Assembly (NCBI GenBank): GCA_003013855.2
Contig: ML058493.1
Span: 2,542,001 to 2,606,000 of the forward strand
Source: Liriodendron chinense
Lineage: Eukaryota > Streptophyta > Magnoliopsida > Magnoliales > Magnoliaceae
Reading direction: 5' to 3'
DNA: 64,000 bases
Both the position numbers and the translations under genes were made by a program. Every line of letters starts with the position of its first letter. Within the stretch, counting starts at the first letter, position 1. Below are positions 48,305 to 60,059 of this stretch, piece after piece. The notes below the pieces were generated by a model. That model was not told the DNA's origin and did no database searches. It saw only the letters and a list, made by a program, of their open reading frames with translations.

Positions 48305-48792
48305 CGCTCACGGATCTATAACGTGGAGTGGATGCTCTGTGGAGCCCACCGTAATGTATGTACTTTATCCACACCGTCCATCCATTTTTCCAGCTCATTT
48401 CATGGCATGAGCCCAAAATTGAAGCATATCCAAACATCAAGTAGACCACACCTCAGAAAACAATAGGAATTGAACTCTTACCGTTGAAAATTTCTTGAGG
48501 GCCACATAAGTTTTGGATGAAGCTGATATTTGTGTTTTCCCTTCATCCAGGTCTGTGTGACCTTAATTACGAACAGGCTGGATGACAAATAAACAACACT
48601 GTGGGCCCTAGTAAAGTTTCAACGGTGGACATCATCATCTCCACTGTTTTCTGTGGTGTGGTCCACTTGATCTTTAGATACGCTTCAGTTTTGAGCATGT
48701 GCCCTAAAATAAGATGGAAAAACAGATCCACAGCTTGGATAAAACACATACATCACAGGTGGACCCCACATAGAATCCACACCACGCTATAC
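48305..48792. mobile_element. Foldback (hairpin) MITE copy
   Basis: The left end GGATCTATAACGTGGAGTGG mirrors the right end CCACACCACGCTATACCC. The arms are the family hairpin: TTTATCCACACCGTCCATCC, then CATGAGCCCAAAATTGAAGC on the left with complements at 48680-48760. The loop holds CATCCAGGTCTGTGTGACCTT. Just before it, CTCACCACGCTCACCACGCT is a short tandem repeat. Confidence 0.75.
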
Positions 48793-49359
48793 CCACATTA
48801 ACTTCCATGAATTCATTACCCAACATGGTTTATTTAATTACCCTGATGATGTGCCTTTATTGTTGTCTAATGGATGTCATATACATGACTCACGCTACAT
48901 GGCTAGAGAAATAGATTCACCATATATATTTTTGAAGTGACATTCCGTTCCCATCAAAACAATTAAAGGGAGGTGACTTAGTGGACCGCACTAGGACCAA
49001 TTAATCAATCCGGACCACCCACCAATCAAATCGCAACACCAAAGACCAGTCGTTGATCCCAAGTGTCATTGATCAAATGTTCCCCGGAGATGATCAGTTA
49101 AAATAAAATGGCCAATGGTCCAAATTCAGTGGGTGAAAATATTTCATTGATCAAATGGTTAGGACCGTTGGATTTGGTTAGGCAACAGACGATTGAGTAG
49201 GCCCACTGTGAGGGAAGCATCATCATGAGCATAATCCTTAGAATCCTCTCGAGACCATCAAATCATTTTGGCATAGGTTGGAGCCCAAGATCCCAATTTT
49301 GTGGAGAAGGATGGGTGCGTTCTGACAACCTTAGAATTGCGTTTTGGATGAAATTTAGT
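48793..49359. other. Intergenic, no gene seen
   Basis: AT-rich sequence with a few phrases like AATGGTTAGGACCGTTGG that also occur in the tandem array at 51090-52240. No coding signal. Confidence 0.4.
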
Positions 49360-49362
49360 TAA

Positions 49363-49537
49363 GGGTCCGTTCTGATACCATAAGTAATTTATTTGAGATA
49401 AGTACGTTTGGTTTAAGATCCATCCTAAATAACTTTTTTACTAAAAGTTACTTAATCACTTTAGCTTAATAAGTACAAATCAAGATAAGTTACTTGAGGC
49501 ATAAGTAGCTTAAGTAACTTACGATCCAAACACTTCC
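49363..49537. mobile_element. Tourist-like MITE, TAA duplication
   Basis: Flanked by TAA at 49360-49362 and 49538-49540. It starts GGGTCCGTTCTGATACCATAA and ends TTACGATCCAAACACTTCC, imperfect inverted ends. Inside, AAGTTACTTAA-type phrases form internal inverted repeats. Confidence 0.55.
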
Positions 49538-49540
49538 TAA

Positions 49541-51089
49541 ATGGCAACGTGTTTGGATTGTGAATTGCATCATGCAAAAGTATTATCATTATGATTTAAC
49601 AAAAATGGTTTAAAAACAATTTGACACATAATTAGGCAGTCAAATGCAGATGTAATATAAGACAACAATTTTACAATATATTGCAGTGGAAATCTTTTAT
49701 CCAAACATAGAAATCATTACATTCTCTCTAATATGTCAATAATTATTAAAGTATCATTATTATAATTTTACCATGTCTAAACTTTGAAATTATCTGTCGA
49801 AGTACCTAATTTTCAAGCGACAAGCATAGTATTTTATAATCATTACACTTTTACAACACATTACCTATATAATTCCAATTCAAATTATCCCTAACTAGCA
49901 TTTGAAAATTGCATTGTTAGGATGATATAATGCTACTTACTTAAAATACCATTAAGGCCCTCAACACTATTTTTAGATTTTACCCAAAGTAGAGCTAGAA
50001 CTGTAATTTGAATAGTGGGTGAGAATCTCTTGAACTTGACTGGTTAGGATCTTCAAATGGAAGTTATTCTTTTGAGTTGTAGGCGACCAAGCATGGTCTG
50101 CACTATGACCAGCACAAATGTTAACTTAACAAATGGGAAAACTAATGTGGACCCACGTAATTGATGGGCTGCCTCAATGTTAGCCAGCCATGTTCTTGGC
50201 TATTGCTCAAATGGTGCCAATTTTCCAATGAAATGATTGCTCATGTCAGTAGTAAAAGGAGGGGCAATAAATGATAAATTGACGTAAAGAAATGTGTGAA
50301 ATAATAATGAAAAATATTACCATCTTCTTTAAGCAGTCAAAATCTTGAATTCACAAAAGCTTTTGAATCCTCATGAAAAAAGAGAGTAAAATTGAATATT
50401 TTTATTGAATAATATTTAATGTCTATAATTACTCGATTACACCATTAATAAATAAAACAATAAAAGTCTAACTCTTAATTATCAAAAATAGTAAAATTCT
50501 ATTAAAAATAGCAAAATTCTAATCCTCATAGAAGTTCTGATTCAACTAGATTAGAATTTACTCGAAATATGAAATTTTTTTCTAAAAATAGGAAGTCCTA
50601 AATTAGTCTTATTGTAGGATTTTTGACATTATTATAATCAATCTCTAAAAAACATGAAAATTTAAAACTCTAAAATTAAAGAAATACAACAAAAAATGAT
50701 ATTATTAAAAATAGTAATTTTTTTTCTAAAATTCCAATTTTAAACTGAAAGCATGCATATTCTCGTGAAACATATGGATGCAACCCACTATGTGGGTCTA
50801 TTGACCTCGGATTGCCCGATACAATAAAGATTAATAAGTCATGTGTCCCGTAATGACACCTAGATTAAAAGTTATAGCTGATTTGCAGTTTACACTTCAA
50901 ATGATAATTGAAAGGGGATGGTTTTGAACCCAATTACGTGATACCTTGCATAGGATTGGCTTAGATCAAATGGACTATTTCCTCATTCTTGTAAGCTTTT
51001 TTTGGTCCAATAGTGTAAAGAACGCATCTGTGACATCTCCTGCATCATAAACAGTCAAGATCTTATGATTAAAACCTTTTGAATGATCA
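49541..51089. other. AT-rich intergenic, no gene seen
   Basis: Very AT-rich, with a likely second MITE from about 49549 (GTGTTTGGATTGTGAATTGC) to about 49912 and short direct phrases (AAAATAGTAAAATTCTATT near 50485). No open frame of interest. Confidence 0.4.
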
Positions 51090-52240
51090 ACCATCAATTT
51101 TCTTTGTCATTGACCGAATGCTTATAATCATCCGGCCAAAGTGTTTCATAATAATTATGGTTAATCAAAGGAGTGAATGGGGCCCTACATGGTTGGCAGT
51201 TCAGACGAATGAGAAGACATTTTTCCACTACAACCATTCCAGACGTACGTTTTCCTGGCCACTCATCGGATGGTTAAAATTACGTGATCAAAGTGATTCG
51301 AGATAGTTATAGTCAACAAATGGTAGTGCCTGAATGATAGACTGTTCAGATAAATGATCAAACCTTTTCAATGTAAATAATCTAGATCAGCCATTATCCT
51401 AACCGTTGATCCGATTGTTAGAATCACCCAATCAAAGTGGCTCTTGGGAGCTATGCTCAGTCGAAGTGGGGTGTACAATATAGACAGTACCGATCATGAT
51501 ACATCTTCTTTTCTCATAATCTAACTCGTTCGTCCATTGTCTTAGCCAATCAAATGGTTATGATCACCCGATCAAAGCGGTTTTCAAGATTATGGTCAAC
51601 CAAATGAGATGCATACATGATAGACGGTTCAGATCAATTATCATACTTTATTAGTGCAATCCATATAGACCATTCATTTTCCTGGCTATTGATTGGAGGG
51701 TCAAAATCAATCTTTAAAGTTATACTCAATCAAAAGGTGTGGCCTATCAACAGATAGACCTTTCAAGTTCATAAATCATCCATTTGTTTAGTCATTGATC
51801 AAATGGTTAGCATCATCAAATCAAAGTGGTTCTTTAGACTTGCAGACAATTAGAGGTAGGACTCCATTACAGACAGTCCGGATTAATGATTAGATCTTTA
51901 TTTTAATCAATCTGGACCGTCCATTTTTTACCATTGTTCAAATTGTGAACATCACCTTGTTGAAGTGGTTCTTGGGAGCTATTTTCAATAACGTTGGGGC
52001 CCACATGGTCCAGATCAATGGTTAGACATGTTCTAGTATTATGATTTTGTACCATTCATTTTCCTGTCCATTGATCGGATTGTTAGCATCAGCTTCTCAA
52101 GGAGATTCGATCAAACCTTTCTTAACATAATTAATTTGGACGATCCACTTTCCTAGTCATAGATTGGATGGTTAGAAAAACTATTAAAATGATTCTTAAA
52201 TCCATTTTATTGGCCATTGATCAGATGGTTGAGATGAAAC
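51090..52240. repeat. Degenerate tandem array, period roughly 140-165 bp
   Basis: An anchor like CATTGATCGGATGGTTAGAATCAC...GATCAAAGTGG recurs near 51105, 51264, 51409, 51545, 51687, 51786, 51930, 52069 and, worn, 52158 and 52212. Between anchors, phrases such as AGACNGTTCAGATCAATGAT and CTTGGGAGCTAT also repeat. Units differ strongly in sequence and length, so the array is old. Non-coding. Confidence 0.6.
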
Positions 52241-53038
52241 CCTATTTTTTATTGTTTGATGGGTAATCTGGGCTCTAACCCAAGACGTAAACGTCAAAAC
52301 ACACCCCTCTCTACCATTGAGCTACAAGCTCAAACCTGGTTGAGGTGAAACCTGTGATCTCATTATCATATGCATCTAATGCTACTTCAACTCTAAAAAG
52401 ATGGCAAACCATACTGCATTTATTTTTATTATACCTACCAAACACACAAACACCAAATTGCAATTTGGTTATGCACTACCCTACCCAAACAGGAAAAGTG
52501 CAATTTGCAATTCACTTTCAATTGCAAAGTTGTTAGATTCTATTTGAAACTCAAATACTATTTAGTAAAAAAATGTGTGTCCAAACGCCATCTTAGTCAT
52601 TGACAAACTGTGATGATCCATGTGGATGCTCATTAGCGACTAATGGCATACATGTATCACAAATTAAACCGACCAAATCGTGGGCTCTGAATACAGTGGG
52701 CCATAACCTGAAAATCACACCAAGTGGATGATTATAACTGATTTTATTGATTGGGGTACCACTAAAACAAAAAATATTTAGAATTCAACAAAGAAATGTC
52801 CATTAAAGAAAGGTCATGATTGTCTAATTAATCTGATTTTTTGGGTTATACCCCATCTTCGTGAGCCTCACTATGTGGGTGGTTTGGACTTAGTTACACG
52901 CATGAAACAGGCCCAAGTGCCCCGAAGGCAGTGTCCTCTACGAGCCATTAGATGCTAAGGAGCTCTTTCTGTCTGCCCTGAGGCTAAGCAGGCAGCGCTG
53001 GCATCCAGCCAGAAGTGGCTGTTGAAATGGTAGGGAGA
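52241..53038. other. Intergenic, no gene seen
   Basis: Includes MITE-like termini around 52436-52590 (CCAAACACACAAACACC and GTGTCCAAACGCC) without a confirmed element. No coding domain recognised. Confidence 0.35.
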
Positions 53039-53164
53039 TATTCATGAAGGGTTGTTTGGCTCTATGGATATGGTTGCTTATGTGAATGGATTTCTTAAGT
53101 CGGTGTATGGACCTGAAGGGAAACAGTTTTTCACTACAAACCCTTTCTTCCAAAATGGCCATGA

Positions 53165-53195
<31 letters not shown>

Positions 53196-53235
53196 TGAAA
53201 GGTAAAAGGCCATAAAGCTTATCTTCCGAGAAATA
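53039..53235 (+). pseudogene. Exon-like open frame interrupted by a poly(T) insertion, unidentified
   Basis: After TAG at 53027-53029, the + strand frame reads HEGLFGSMDMVAYVNGFLKS then VYGPEGKQFFTTNPFFQNGH, a protein-like sequence. It is broken by the insert at 53170-53207, and with the insert removed it would run a few codons further to a stop in AGAAATAAA. I do not recognise the protein. It may be a gene fragment or an exon of a dead gene. Confidence 0.25.
53168..53207 (-). mobile_element. Extremely 5'-truncated retro-insertion: poly(A) plus ~11 bases, with target duplication
   Basis: On the + strand, GGCCATGAAGCTT (53157-53169) is followed by about 29 T, then GAAAGGTAAAA, then GGCCATAAAGCTT (53208-53220). 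The two flanks are a 13-bp duplication differing at one base. Read on the - strand this is TTTTACCTTTC plus poly(A), as expected for a LINE-driven insertion truncated almost to its tail. Confidence 0.7.
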
Positions 53236-53351
53236 AATAAAAGGTTTTGTGTTCAAGCCTTTCAATATCGATTGACCACCCGGGTTGAAGCTGAGCTTAC
53301 CAACAAAAGAATAGGTGATTTGCACTATCCAAGTAATTACAATGTTAATGA

Positions 53352-53700
53352 GGCCTGTTTGGATTGCAATTTACATTAATAATATATTATAAAAGTACAA
53401 TGATTACAAATTACAATAATAATCTCCTAACAATTAAGCAATTTAAATGACAATTTTGTACTTGGATCGGTGTGATAAGATCGAAATTAAAAAAGAGTAA
53501 ATACACTAATTCTCATAATTAAATAAGAGATTTCCACTACAATACAATGTAAAATTGAAATGATTAGAAATTTATTTACTTGCTTCTGCATTTTAATACC
53601 AATGTAGATGTAAAATTACATATTTAAACAAATTATGTAAAATCATAATGATGGCGGTTTTACATAGAATTGTTGATGTAATTCACAATTCAAAGGGGCC
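53352..53700. mobile_element. MITE with GGCCTGTTTGGATTGCAATT ends
   Basis: GGCCTGTTTGGATTGCAATTTAC at the left is mirrored by GTAATTCACAATTCAAAGGGGCC at the right. The interior is AT-rich and non-coding. Its right half takes part in the tandem duplication at 53597-53956. Confidence 0.55.
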
Positions 53701-53956
53701 TGCCTGTTTGTTTGGGAGTAAATACCAGTAAACCAATGGTAAAAGCATAAAGCATAATAATATTTATGCAGGCTACATTTGACTACCAAATTAGATGCAA
53801 AATTACATATTTAAATAAATTATGTAAAATCATAATGAGGGCACTTTTACCTAGAATAGTTGATGTAATTCACAATCCAAAAAGGCCTGCCCGTTTGTTT
53901 GGGTGTAAATACCAGTCAACCAGTGGTAAAAGCATAATAGTTATTTATGCAGGCTG
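53597..53956 (+). repeat. Tandem duplication, period ~186 bp
   Basis: The unit begins TACCAATGTAGATGTAAAAT at 53597 and again as TACCAAATTAGATGCAAAAT at about 53783. Both contain AAAATCATAATGA, GTTGATGTAATTCACAAT and GGCCTGCC-GTTTGTTTGGG, and end TTTATGCAGGCT. Confidence 0.75.
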
Positions 53957-54025
53957 TTTGGAGAGAGTGAGAACTGCACATTGAAAAATTATTCAAAACT
54001 CACCTTTGTTTCGTTACTAGAACTA

Positions 54026-54292
54026 TGTGATCCCCACTATGACGTATGCGTTATATCCGCCCTGCCCATTTATTTTTTTTAGATTATTTTAGGGTATGAA
54101 CCTAAAAAGGGTGGGATCCAAAGCGCAAGTGGACCACACTACAGAAAATAGTGATTTCAAAGGTGGCGTCAGTATTCCCAATGGTGCGGTCCACTTCAGC
54201 TATGAATCTGCCTCATTTTTTGCTCAGGTTGTAAAATGGTATGAAAAAAAATGACTGGATAGCATAAAAACACATACATCATTTGAGGCCTA
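54026..54292. mobile_element. Short foldback copy without central loop
   Basis: The family arms (ATATCCGCCCTGCCCATTTA, ATTTTAGGGTATGAACC, CAAGTGGACCACACTACAGA) are followed almost directly by their complements (GCGGTCCACTTCAGC, ATCTGCCTCATTTTTTGCTC, AACACATACATCAT). At 267 bp it lacks the middle found in the ~430-540-bp copies, so it is an internal-deletion derivative. Confidence 0.7.
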
Positions 54293-54299
54293 GGTAGCT

Positions 54300-55853
54300 T
54301 TACCTTCCTTTTCGAGCCTAGACCTACTAAAAGGTGTTGATGTCAACATCTTACTTACGACAGCTTTTGAAGTTCGTCAGGCAAGTAATTAATGGTTAAT
54401 TCACTTAAATTACAAGTAAATACAACCGTATCAGATAGACTCTGAATGAAACTAAAAATGAAATTACTGAGTTTTTAAGTTGCATTCCGTTAAGCCTTTA
54501 AAATTTTAAAAGGTTTTCAACAAACAATTCTCTTCCTACCCCTTTGGTCAGATGCGTGACGGCCGTCAATGTGAAAAGAGATACCCTTTCCATAGAAGGC
54601 CCACTTTCCAACCTTTTCGAATCCCTGTATACAAAGCACCCCTTATGTTTCTACACATGGGCGGTTGTCTAAAAGAAGGGATGGGTGTAAGGTAGGGAAT
54701 CTAGTAGTGGTGCCGGGCTCACAAGAGGGGAGTTTGGTGTTGGGTGTGCGTTTTCCTATTGGTGGTGACTAAAGTTTAAAAAATTAAAATCAATGTGTCA
54801 GGTATCAGATCATTCACCATCAATGCGGCCCCACATTCGAGTTGGACACAAGGCCAAGAAACGTCTCATGTCCGCTTAAGCGATTAAGGTCATTTATGCA
54901 AGGGTGGTGGAGAAAGATGGTGATGGGCCTAACATTCTTAGCCACACAGCTGGTATCTGGGACAAGGAATTGGCCCAAAGATTGCTTCCCCTCGTAGTGC
55001 ATAGTGGGTCCACAATGAAATGCTGCATTGATTGGCTTACGGCTCACAGAAGTGCCTACATGATGTAGAGCGGGTCGCGGACCATTTTCATTGTCTAGAT
55101 GGACCAAAAGAAGACCAGTTAGGGTTGGAAGTGATTAGAACTGCCAAGATCATAAAACGGTCATATCTCGCAATCCGAAATGAGTTTTTGAACATATAAT
55201 ATATGATTTTTGGTAGCTCAAGCTAGTAAAGTCAACCAACCCTGCTACGATAGGTTGCCCATGTCAGAATTGCGAGATTCATCCAAATCTACATGTAAGT
55301 TTTATTTTAATCATAACTTTTGACCAGTAAGGTTTTAAGAGTTGTGCCTAATATAAAAGGGACTTAGAATAATTAATAGAACAACATGGTTAGGCCCTTT
55401 TTAAAACTTTCTAATTTTAGCTGAAAACCATCCGTTCTAGTAGGATTGAGAGACTTCTATAAATAGTAAGTTTTAATTTGAGTTGGGCTCTAATATTCTA
55501 CGTAGAGTTTAATTTCCAATTTATATGCATTGTAATTCCATTTTAAGCATTCAATACAATTATTTTAATTTTTTATAAATTATTTTATTAATTTTCTTGT
55601 TTATTCAAGTTATCTACCTGATGAGAGAGATGGTGTTCTTCTTACCACATCCTTTCTGATCACTCATAACCAGCTGTAGGTTAACTTTCCCTACAACCCA
55701 ATTTTTCAAGCATTTAAAAGGCATTAAAAATGGGTCGGCATATGTCCATATCTCTACTGGCAAACACTTAGGCATGGGAGGGTGTACCATATTATTATTT
55801 TGCAATCCACCATAGATAAACCATGCCCAAGAATAGGCCTGATCAGCCCATAT
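54300..55853. other. Intergenic, no gene seen
   Basis: AT-rich, with no recognisable domain in the short frames (for example 54820-55107). No element ends supported. Confidence 0.4.
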
Positions 55854-56945
55854 TGAAGGTAGGGTCCACGCGATGGACTGTACACATCAAAGGTGGGCTC
55901 CATATGATGGGCGGTGGATATAGATGGTGGGCCCCACATGACGGATGACCCACACCGAGATAGGCGCCACATAATGGACAGTCCATATCAAAGGTCAGCC
56001 CCCAGGATGATGGACCAGGGCGCGAATTAGGTGTTACCTCGGGAACGGCTTAGTGGGTGTTACCCCTACTGTATGGCCTACATGGATGATATTTTGTATA
56101 TCCACTCCGTCCATCCGTTTCTACAGCCCATTTTAGAATAAGGTTCAAAAATTATGCAGATCCAAATCTCAAGTGGACCATACCACTAGAAACAGTGTAA
56201 TTGAGTGTCCCACCATTAAAAATTCTAAAGATCCCATCGTAAGGTTTTGGTAATTTTTATTTTCAATCCAAGCTCTTGATAATGTCAATAAGATTCTTGA
56301 TAAAGGGAAAATATGAATATCATATTTATCCAAAACTTTTGTGGGCCACAAAACGTTTTAAATGATTATTCATCACTTTTTCTAGTGTTATGGTCCACCT
56401 GAGAGTTGGATATTCTTAGGGTTTTGGATCACATCCTAAAATGATATGAAAAAACAGATAGACGGAGTAGATATATAAAAAGTACATCAATATGGGCCCC
56501 ACATGGTTAGGGTAACACCCACTAAGCTGTTCCCGGGGTAACACCTAATTCGCGACCGATGGACCACATCCAAAGAGGACCCCTCATGATGGACTGCCCA
56601 CTTCAAAGTTGAGCACTGCATGATGGACAGTCCACGTTAACGGTGGGCTCCACAAGGAAGATGATCTACATCCAATGTCCAATATGAAGGATGGCCAACA
56701 TTCAAGGTGGGCCCATCATGATGGATAGCCCACATCGAAAGTGGGCCTCGCAAGATGGATGGTCCACATCAAAGGTAGGCCCCACATGATGGACCATTCA
56801 AGATAGGGCCAAGATGGGCCCAACAAAATTAACAATCCACATCACAAGGTTGGTCTCACATGGTGTTGGTGGATATTAAAAGTGGACCACACATGATAGA
56901 TGGTCCTACGTCAAAGGTGGGTGCAGATGATAGAAGATCCACATT
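55854..56945. repeat. Minisatellite, ~34-bp unit, interrupted by a MULE-type MITE
   Basis: A phrase like GGTGGGCCCCACATGATGGA followed by NGGTCCACATCAAA repeats with variation from 55854 to 56017 and from 56558 to 56945. The units vary by point changes and small indels. The array is split by the element at 56018-56557, whose target duplication (GATGGACCA) is part of the unit. Confidence 0.8.
56018..56557. mobile_element. Mutator-type foldback MITE with perfect 9-bp duplication
   Basis: GATGGACCA stands at 56009-56017 and 56558-56566. The ends are GGGCGCGAATTAGGTGTTAC and the near complement GTAACACCTAATTCGCGACC, with arms of about 50 bases (through CGGGAACGGCTTAGTGGGTG) that continue inward as the family hairpin (CTCCGTCCATCCGTTT and complement near 56455). 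Length 540 bp, no coding capacity. A 9-bp duplication is the mark of Mutator-like transposition. Because units of the surrounding minisatellite resemble the duplicated sequence, chance match should be considered, but position at both exact ends favours a true duplication. Confidence 0.8.
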
Positions 56946-58109
56946 ATAAACAATGTTGCAAAAGTAATTTATGAATGTTGTAATTTATAAATTCTTTTCA
57001 AGATTAAATGTGTTGTTTGCCAAACATACTAATATGTTGAAAAAGTAGAAATCAAGATCAGGCAAAACAACTTGTGATCAAAGTAACCCACGATCCACAT
57101 AACCTTGGGTGGCAGTCATGGCATTGAGGAGATTTCAGGTATGGCCCATCAAAAGTGGGGAGCAACAAACCAATGGTCGTATCAGTGAAACATGGACCCC
57201 ACTTGTACCGATTGAAAGTCTAAAAATGAATTTTAACCAAAATGCAGGGATGGCTCCAGGCCCAGCCCACGAGCGAACCAGCGAGCCTGGGTCTAGTCCT
57301 AGTCCAGTAGAAATGTTGGGTCTAGACCAAAAGGAGCAATTACGTATGAGAGATCATATTTCATTTTGGTAAGAATTAAAAATAATCTTGATGACCAAAA
57401 CTTATGAGCCATAATACATTATTATAATTAACTAAAATGAGATGAACTCATTTTTTGGCGTCTACCAAACAGGCCTAAAGAAAAATCTCCTAGTGCACCA
57501 AATATCATGAAATCAGAGGCACAAGTACGGTTCAAACCCTAAAACTCGACTTGATTCATGTATCCAGTCACCTAAAGAGAACATGAAGTGACTCAAAGAA
57601 GATACCTTGATAGTTCTCTTTCATACCATTATTGAACATACAAATTAATGGAAATATAGTAGAAAAATCTAGAGAATCTAGGTGCTAGAAAAACCCAAGA
57701 AAAAATCTGTTGAAAACCTGGAAAAAAAAAATTTTAATTGGGTACACGACCACCATAAAAACTCCTTAGTAATGAGCTTTGTTTTATACCGAATAGAAAT
57801 AAAATCCAATCAAGTCAAATCAACTCAATATCTTCTAGAGGCATTGCATAGAAACCGTTAAAAAAAATCCTTCAAGCTTAATAGTTTTCCACTGCCACTA
57901 TCGGTAAATATTTTTTATCATGGTATATATTCCATTGTAAGTTCTGAACAAGACCTTAATTTCCATGATACAGCATTATGGCTTTATCATCATCTAATGA
58001 GGGGCATAGTTCAAAAACAAAATATGCTTATGATCGATAGCAAACCCTTGATGCATGCAGTAATGTGCGCAGTGTTGCCTACGGATCAAATGGTCACCAT
58101 ATACATGCT
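56946..58109. other. Intergenic, no gene seen
   Basis: Contains a right-hand Tourist-like terminus (TACCAAACAGGCC then TAA near 57464) without a left partner. Frame 57109-57372 is open for 87 codons but shows no known domain. Confidence 0.4.
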
Positions 58110-58382
58110 GGGGCCCAAAAAATCAAGCAGATCATGTTATTAGTTGGGAAGATCTACGGAAAATGCTCATACAAAGCCACAAACAATGAATTGACATTCA
58201 ACCATCTTTTTGGAACATGTTAATAGAGATAACTCTAGTTAGGAGTAGGGGCCCAAAAATCAAACCGATCATGTTATTAAATGGGCAGATCTAAGGAAAA
58301 TACCCCTACAAAGCTACAACCAATGAATTGACATTCAACCATCTTTCTGGAACATGTTGATAGAGGTAACTCTAGTTAGGTG
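58110..58382 (+). repeat. Tandem duplication, period ~138 bp
   Basis: The unit starting GGGGCCCAAAAA at 58110 is repeated from 58248. Both contain GATCATGTTATTA, CAATGAATTGACATTCAACC and GGAACATGTTNATAGAG. Confidence 0.8.
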
Positions 58383-60059
58383 TCCAAGCATTTTTTCCGT
58401 ATTAATGATAAGGCCGTTTCCTGTACACATCAGCTGGTTCCTATACACATCACTGTAGAAGAAGCTTGTTCTACAAGTATGGCTCATGGGCCCACCATCT
58501 GCGTGTATGGCTACCAGCTTGTCTAGAAGGATCACCTGGCTGAAAGTTAGATGAAACAGAACCCAGGCCAATCCAACCATCATGTGGGCCACCACATGAA
58601 TTTGGAGATATTTGGGTGGTTGTCAATTGTTTCCTGTGGCGTGGCCAGCACGTAAACATGCTATGAGGGGGACTGCAACAAAGGGTCTGGTAGGCCCACC
58701 AAACATATATTATGTCAGCTCATGTTAGGACATAAACAAATATAAGATAAAGCTCAAAGAGCCACAGCAACAGAAAAGTGGGCACTCGTCCACCACCGTC
58801 GAAACCCTCTGTCCATTTAGCCACACCCTTTTCCGTCACTCTCTCCATTTTTCCCTCCTCTCTTCACTTGCATAGCACATGTCATACCCCCTAATGAATG
58901 ATAACATGAAAAAACAAAAACCTGGCATTCAACCATCTGGTTGTGTTTGGATGCAGTATAATTGGATTGCCATTTATGTCCGAGAAGGCAGATATGGCCA
59001 AATGCGGCCGTAGCTCCAATTTGCAGTTATATAACTTTCATGTAGCCGTTGGATGCATAGTTCTACAATTGAAGGTTGATTGTAAATTGCATTTAGTGTT
59101 GATCCATTGCTAGGAAATAGATGGTACAAGTTGATTATATTGGAAAGTTTGATCGTTGATCTAGGCCACTCATCATGTTAGCCCCATATCTGATTGACCA
59201 TGACTCTCAAGAACTACTATGATCATAATAATCTAAACTATTATATCATGGCCAAGAAAATAAATCGTCTGGATCAACTGCACTTGGAAGGTCAGATTGT
59301 CAACTTAGAACGTCCATCACTTCAGGCCTTCCTATCATTGCCGAAGACTCAAGAATCAATTTATTTGGACTTTTCTTATCAATCAAAGGTCAAGAAAATA
59401 GTCCAAAACTAGGTGACTCATCTCAAAACTCAGTGAGTCTACTCAATTCAACAAGATTTTGAGCCAAGTTCGTTAGAAACCAGTGACAAGCAAGACCCAA
59501 TCCGGACTGCACGAGACTCGTCGAGTCGGCTGGAAAACTAGGTATGACTGCATGACTTGACTAACTCATCCAGTCAACTATTTTCTTGTTACAAAATTAC
59601 AACTATTTCTTATTATAAAACTAAAATCATTGTAACAAGAGTCAAGCAAGCAAACCTCATCACGGCAAGAACCTACCACCAGTGCAGCATGCAATGCATC
59701 TATGTTTTGTTTTGTGTATTTCATTAACTTAAAGGTATTTCCAACAATTTTAATTTTTTCTTTTTTATGGGTACAATATCAATCTTTTTGTCACCACATA
59801 AGGGCTTGTTTGGTAAAACTTATTTTCAGACCTTATCACTAAATGTGCTATTTTCAGTGATTTTTTTATTTCAGATCGTTTGGTAAATCTAAAAAATTAT
59901 GTACTCAATTTCAATTTTTATTGAAAAAATACAACTTTTTTTAAGCTTTCCTTTTCTGGCTTTATACTTAACACAAAATGTGATAAGTGATTTTGAATTA
60001 ATTTTTTTTATAAATGGCAACTTTACCCTTGGGCTTTTACGGGGCTAACTACATTGGGT
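58383..60059. other. Intergenic, no gene seen
   Basis: Mixed sequence with GAGTCGAG-like phrases near 59510 (hAT-type subterminal repeats without ends) and a Tourist-like left terminus near 59800 (GGGCTTGTTTGGTAAAAC). Frame 59194-59412 is open but unrecognised. Confidence 0.4.

Noticed and set aside
55854..56945. CRISPR-like array
   Set aside because: Units are adjacent and diverged, with no unique spacers; a plant minisatellite.
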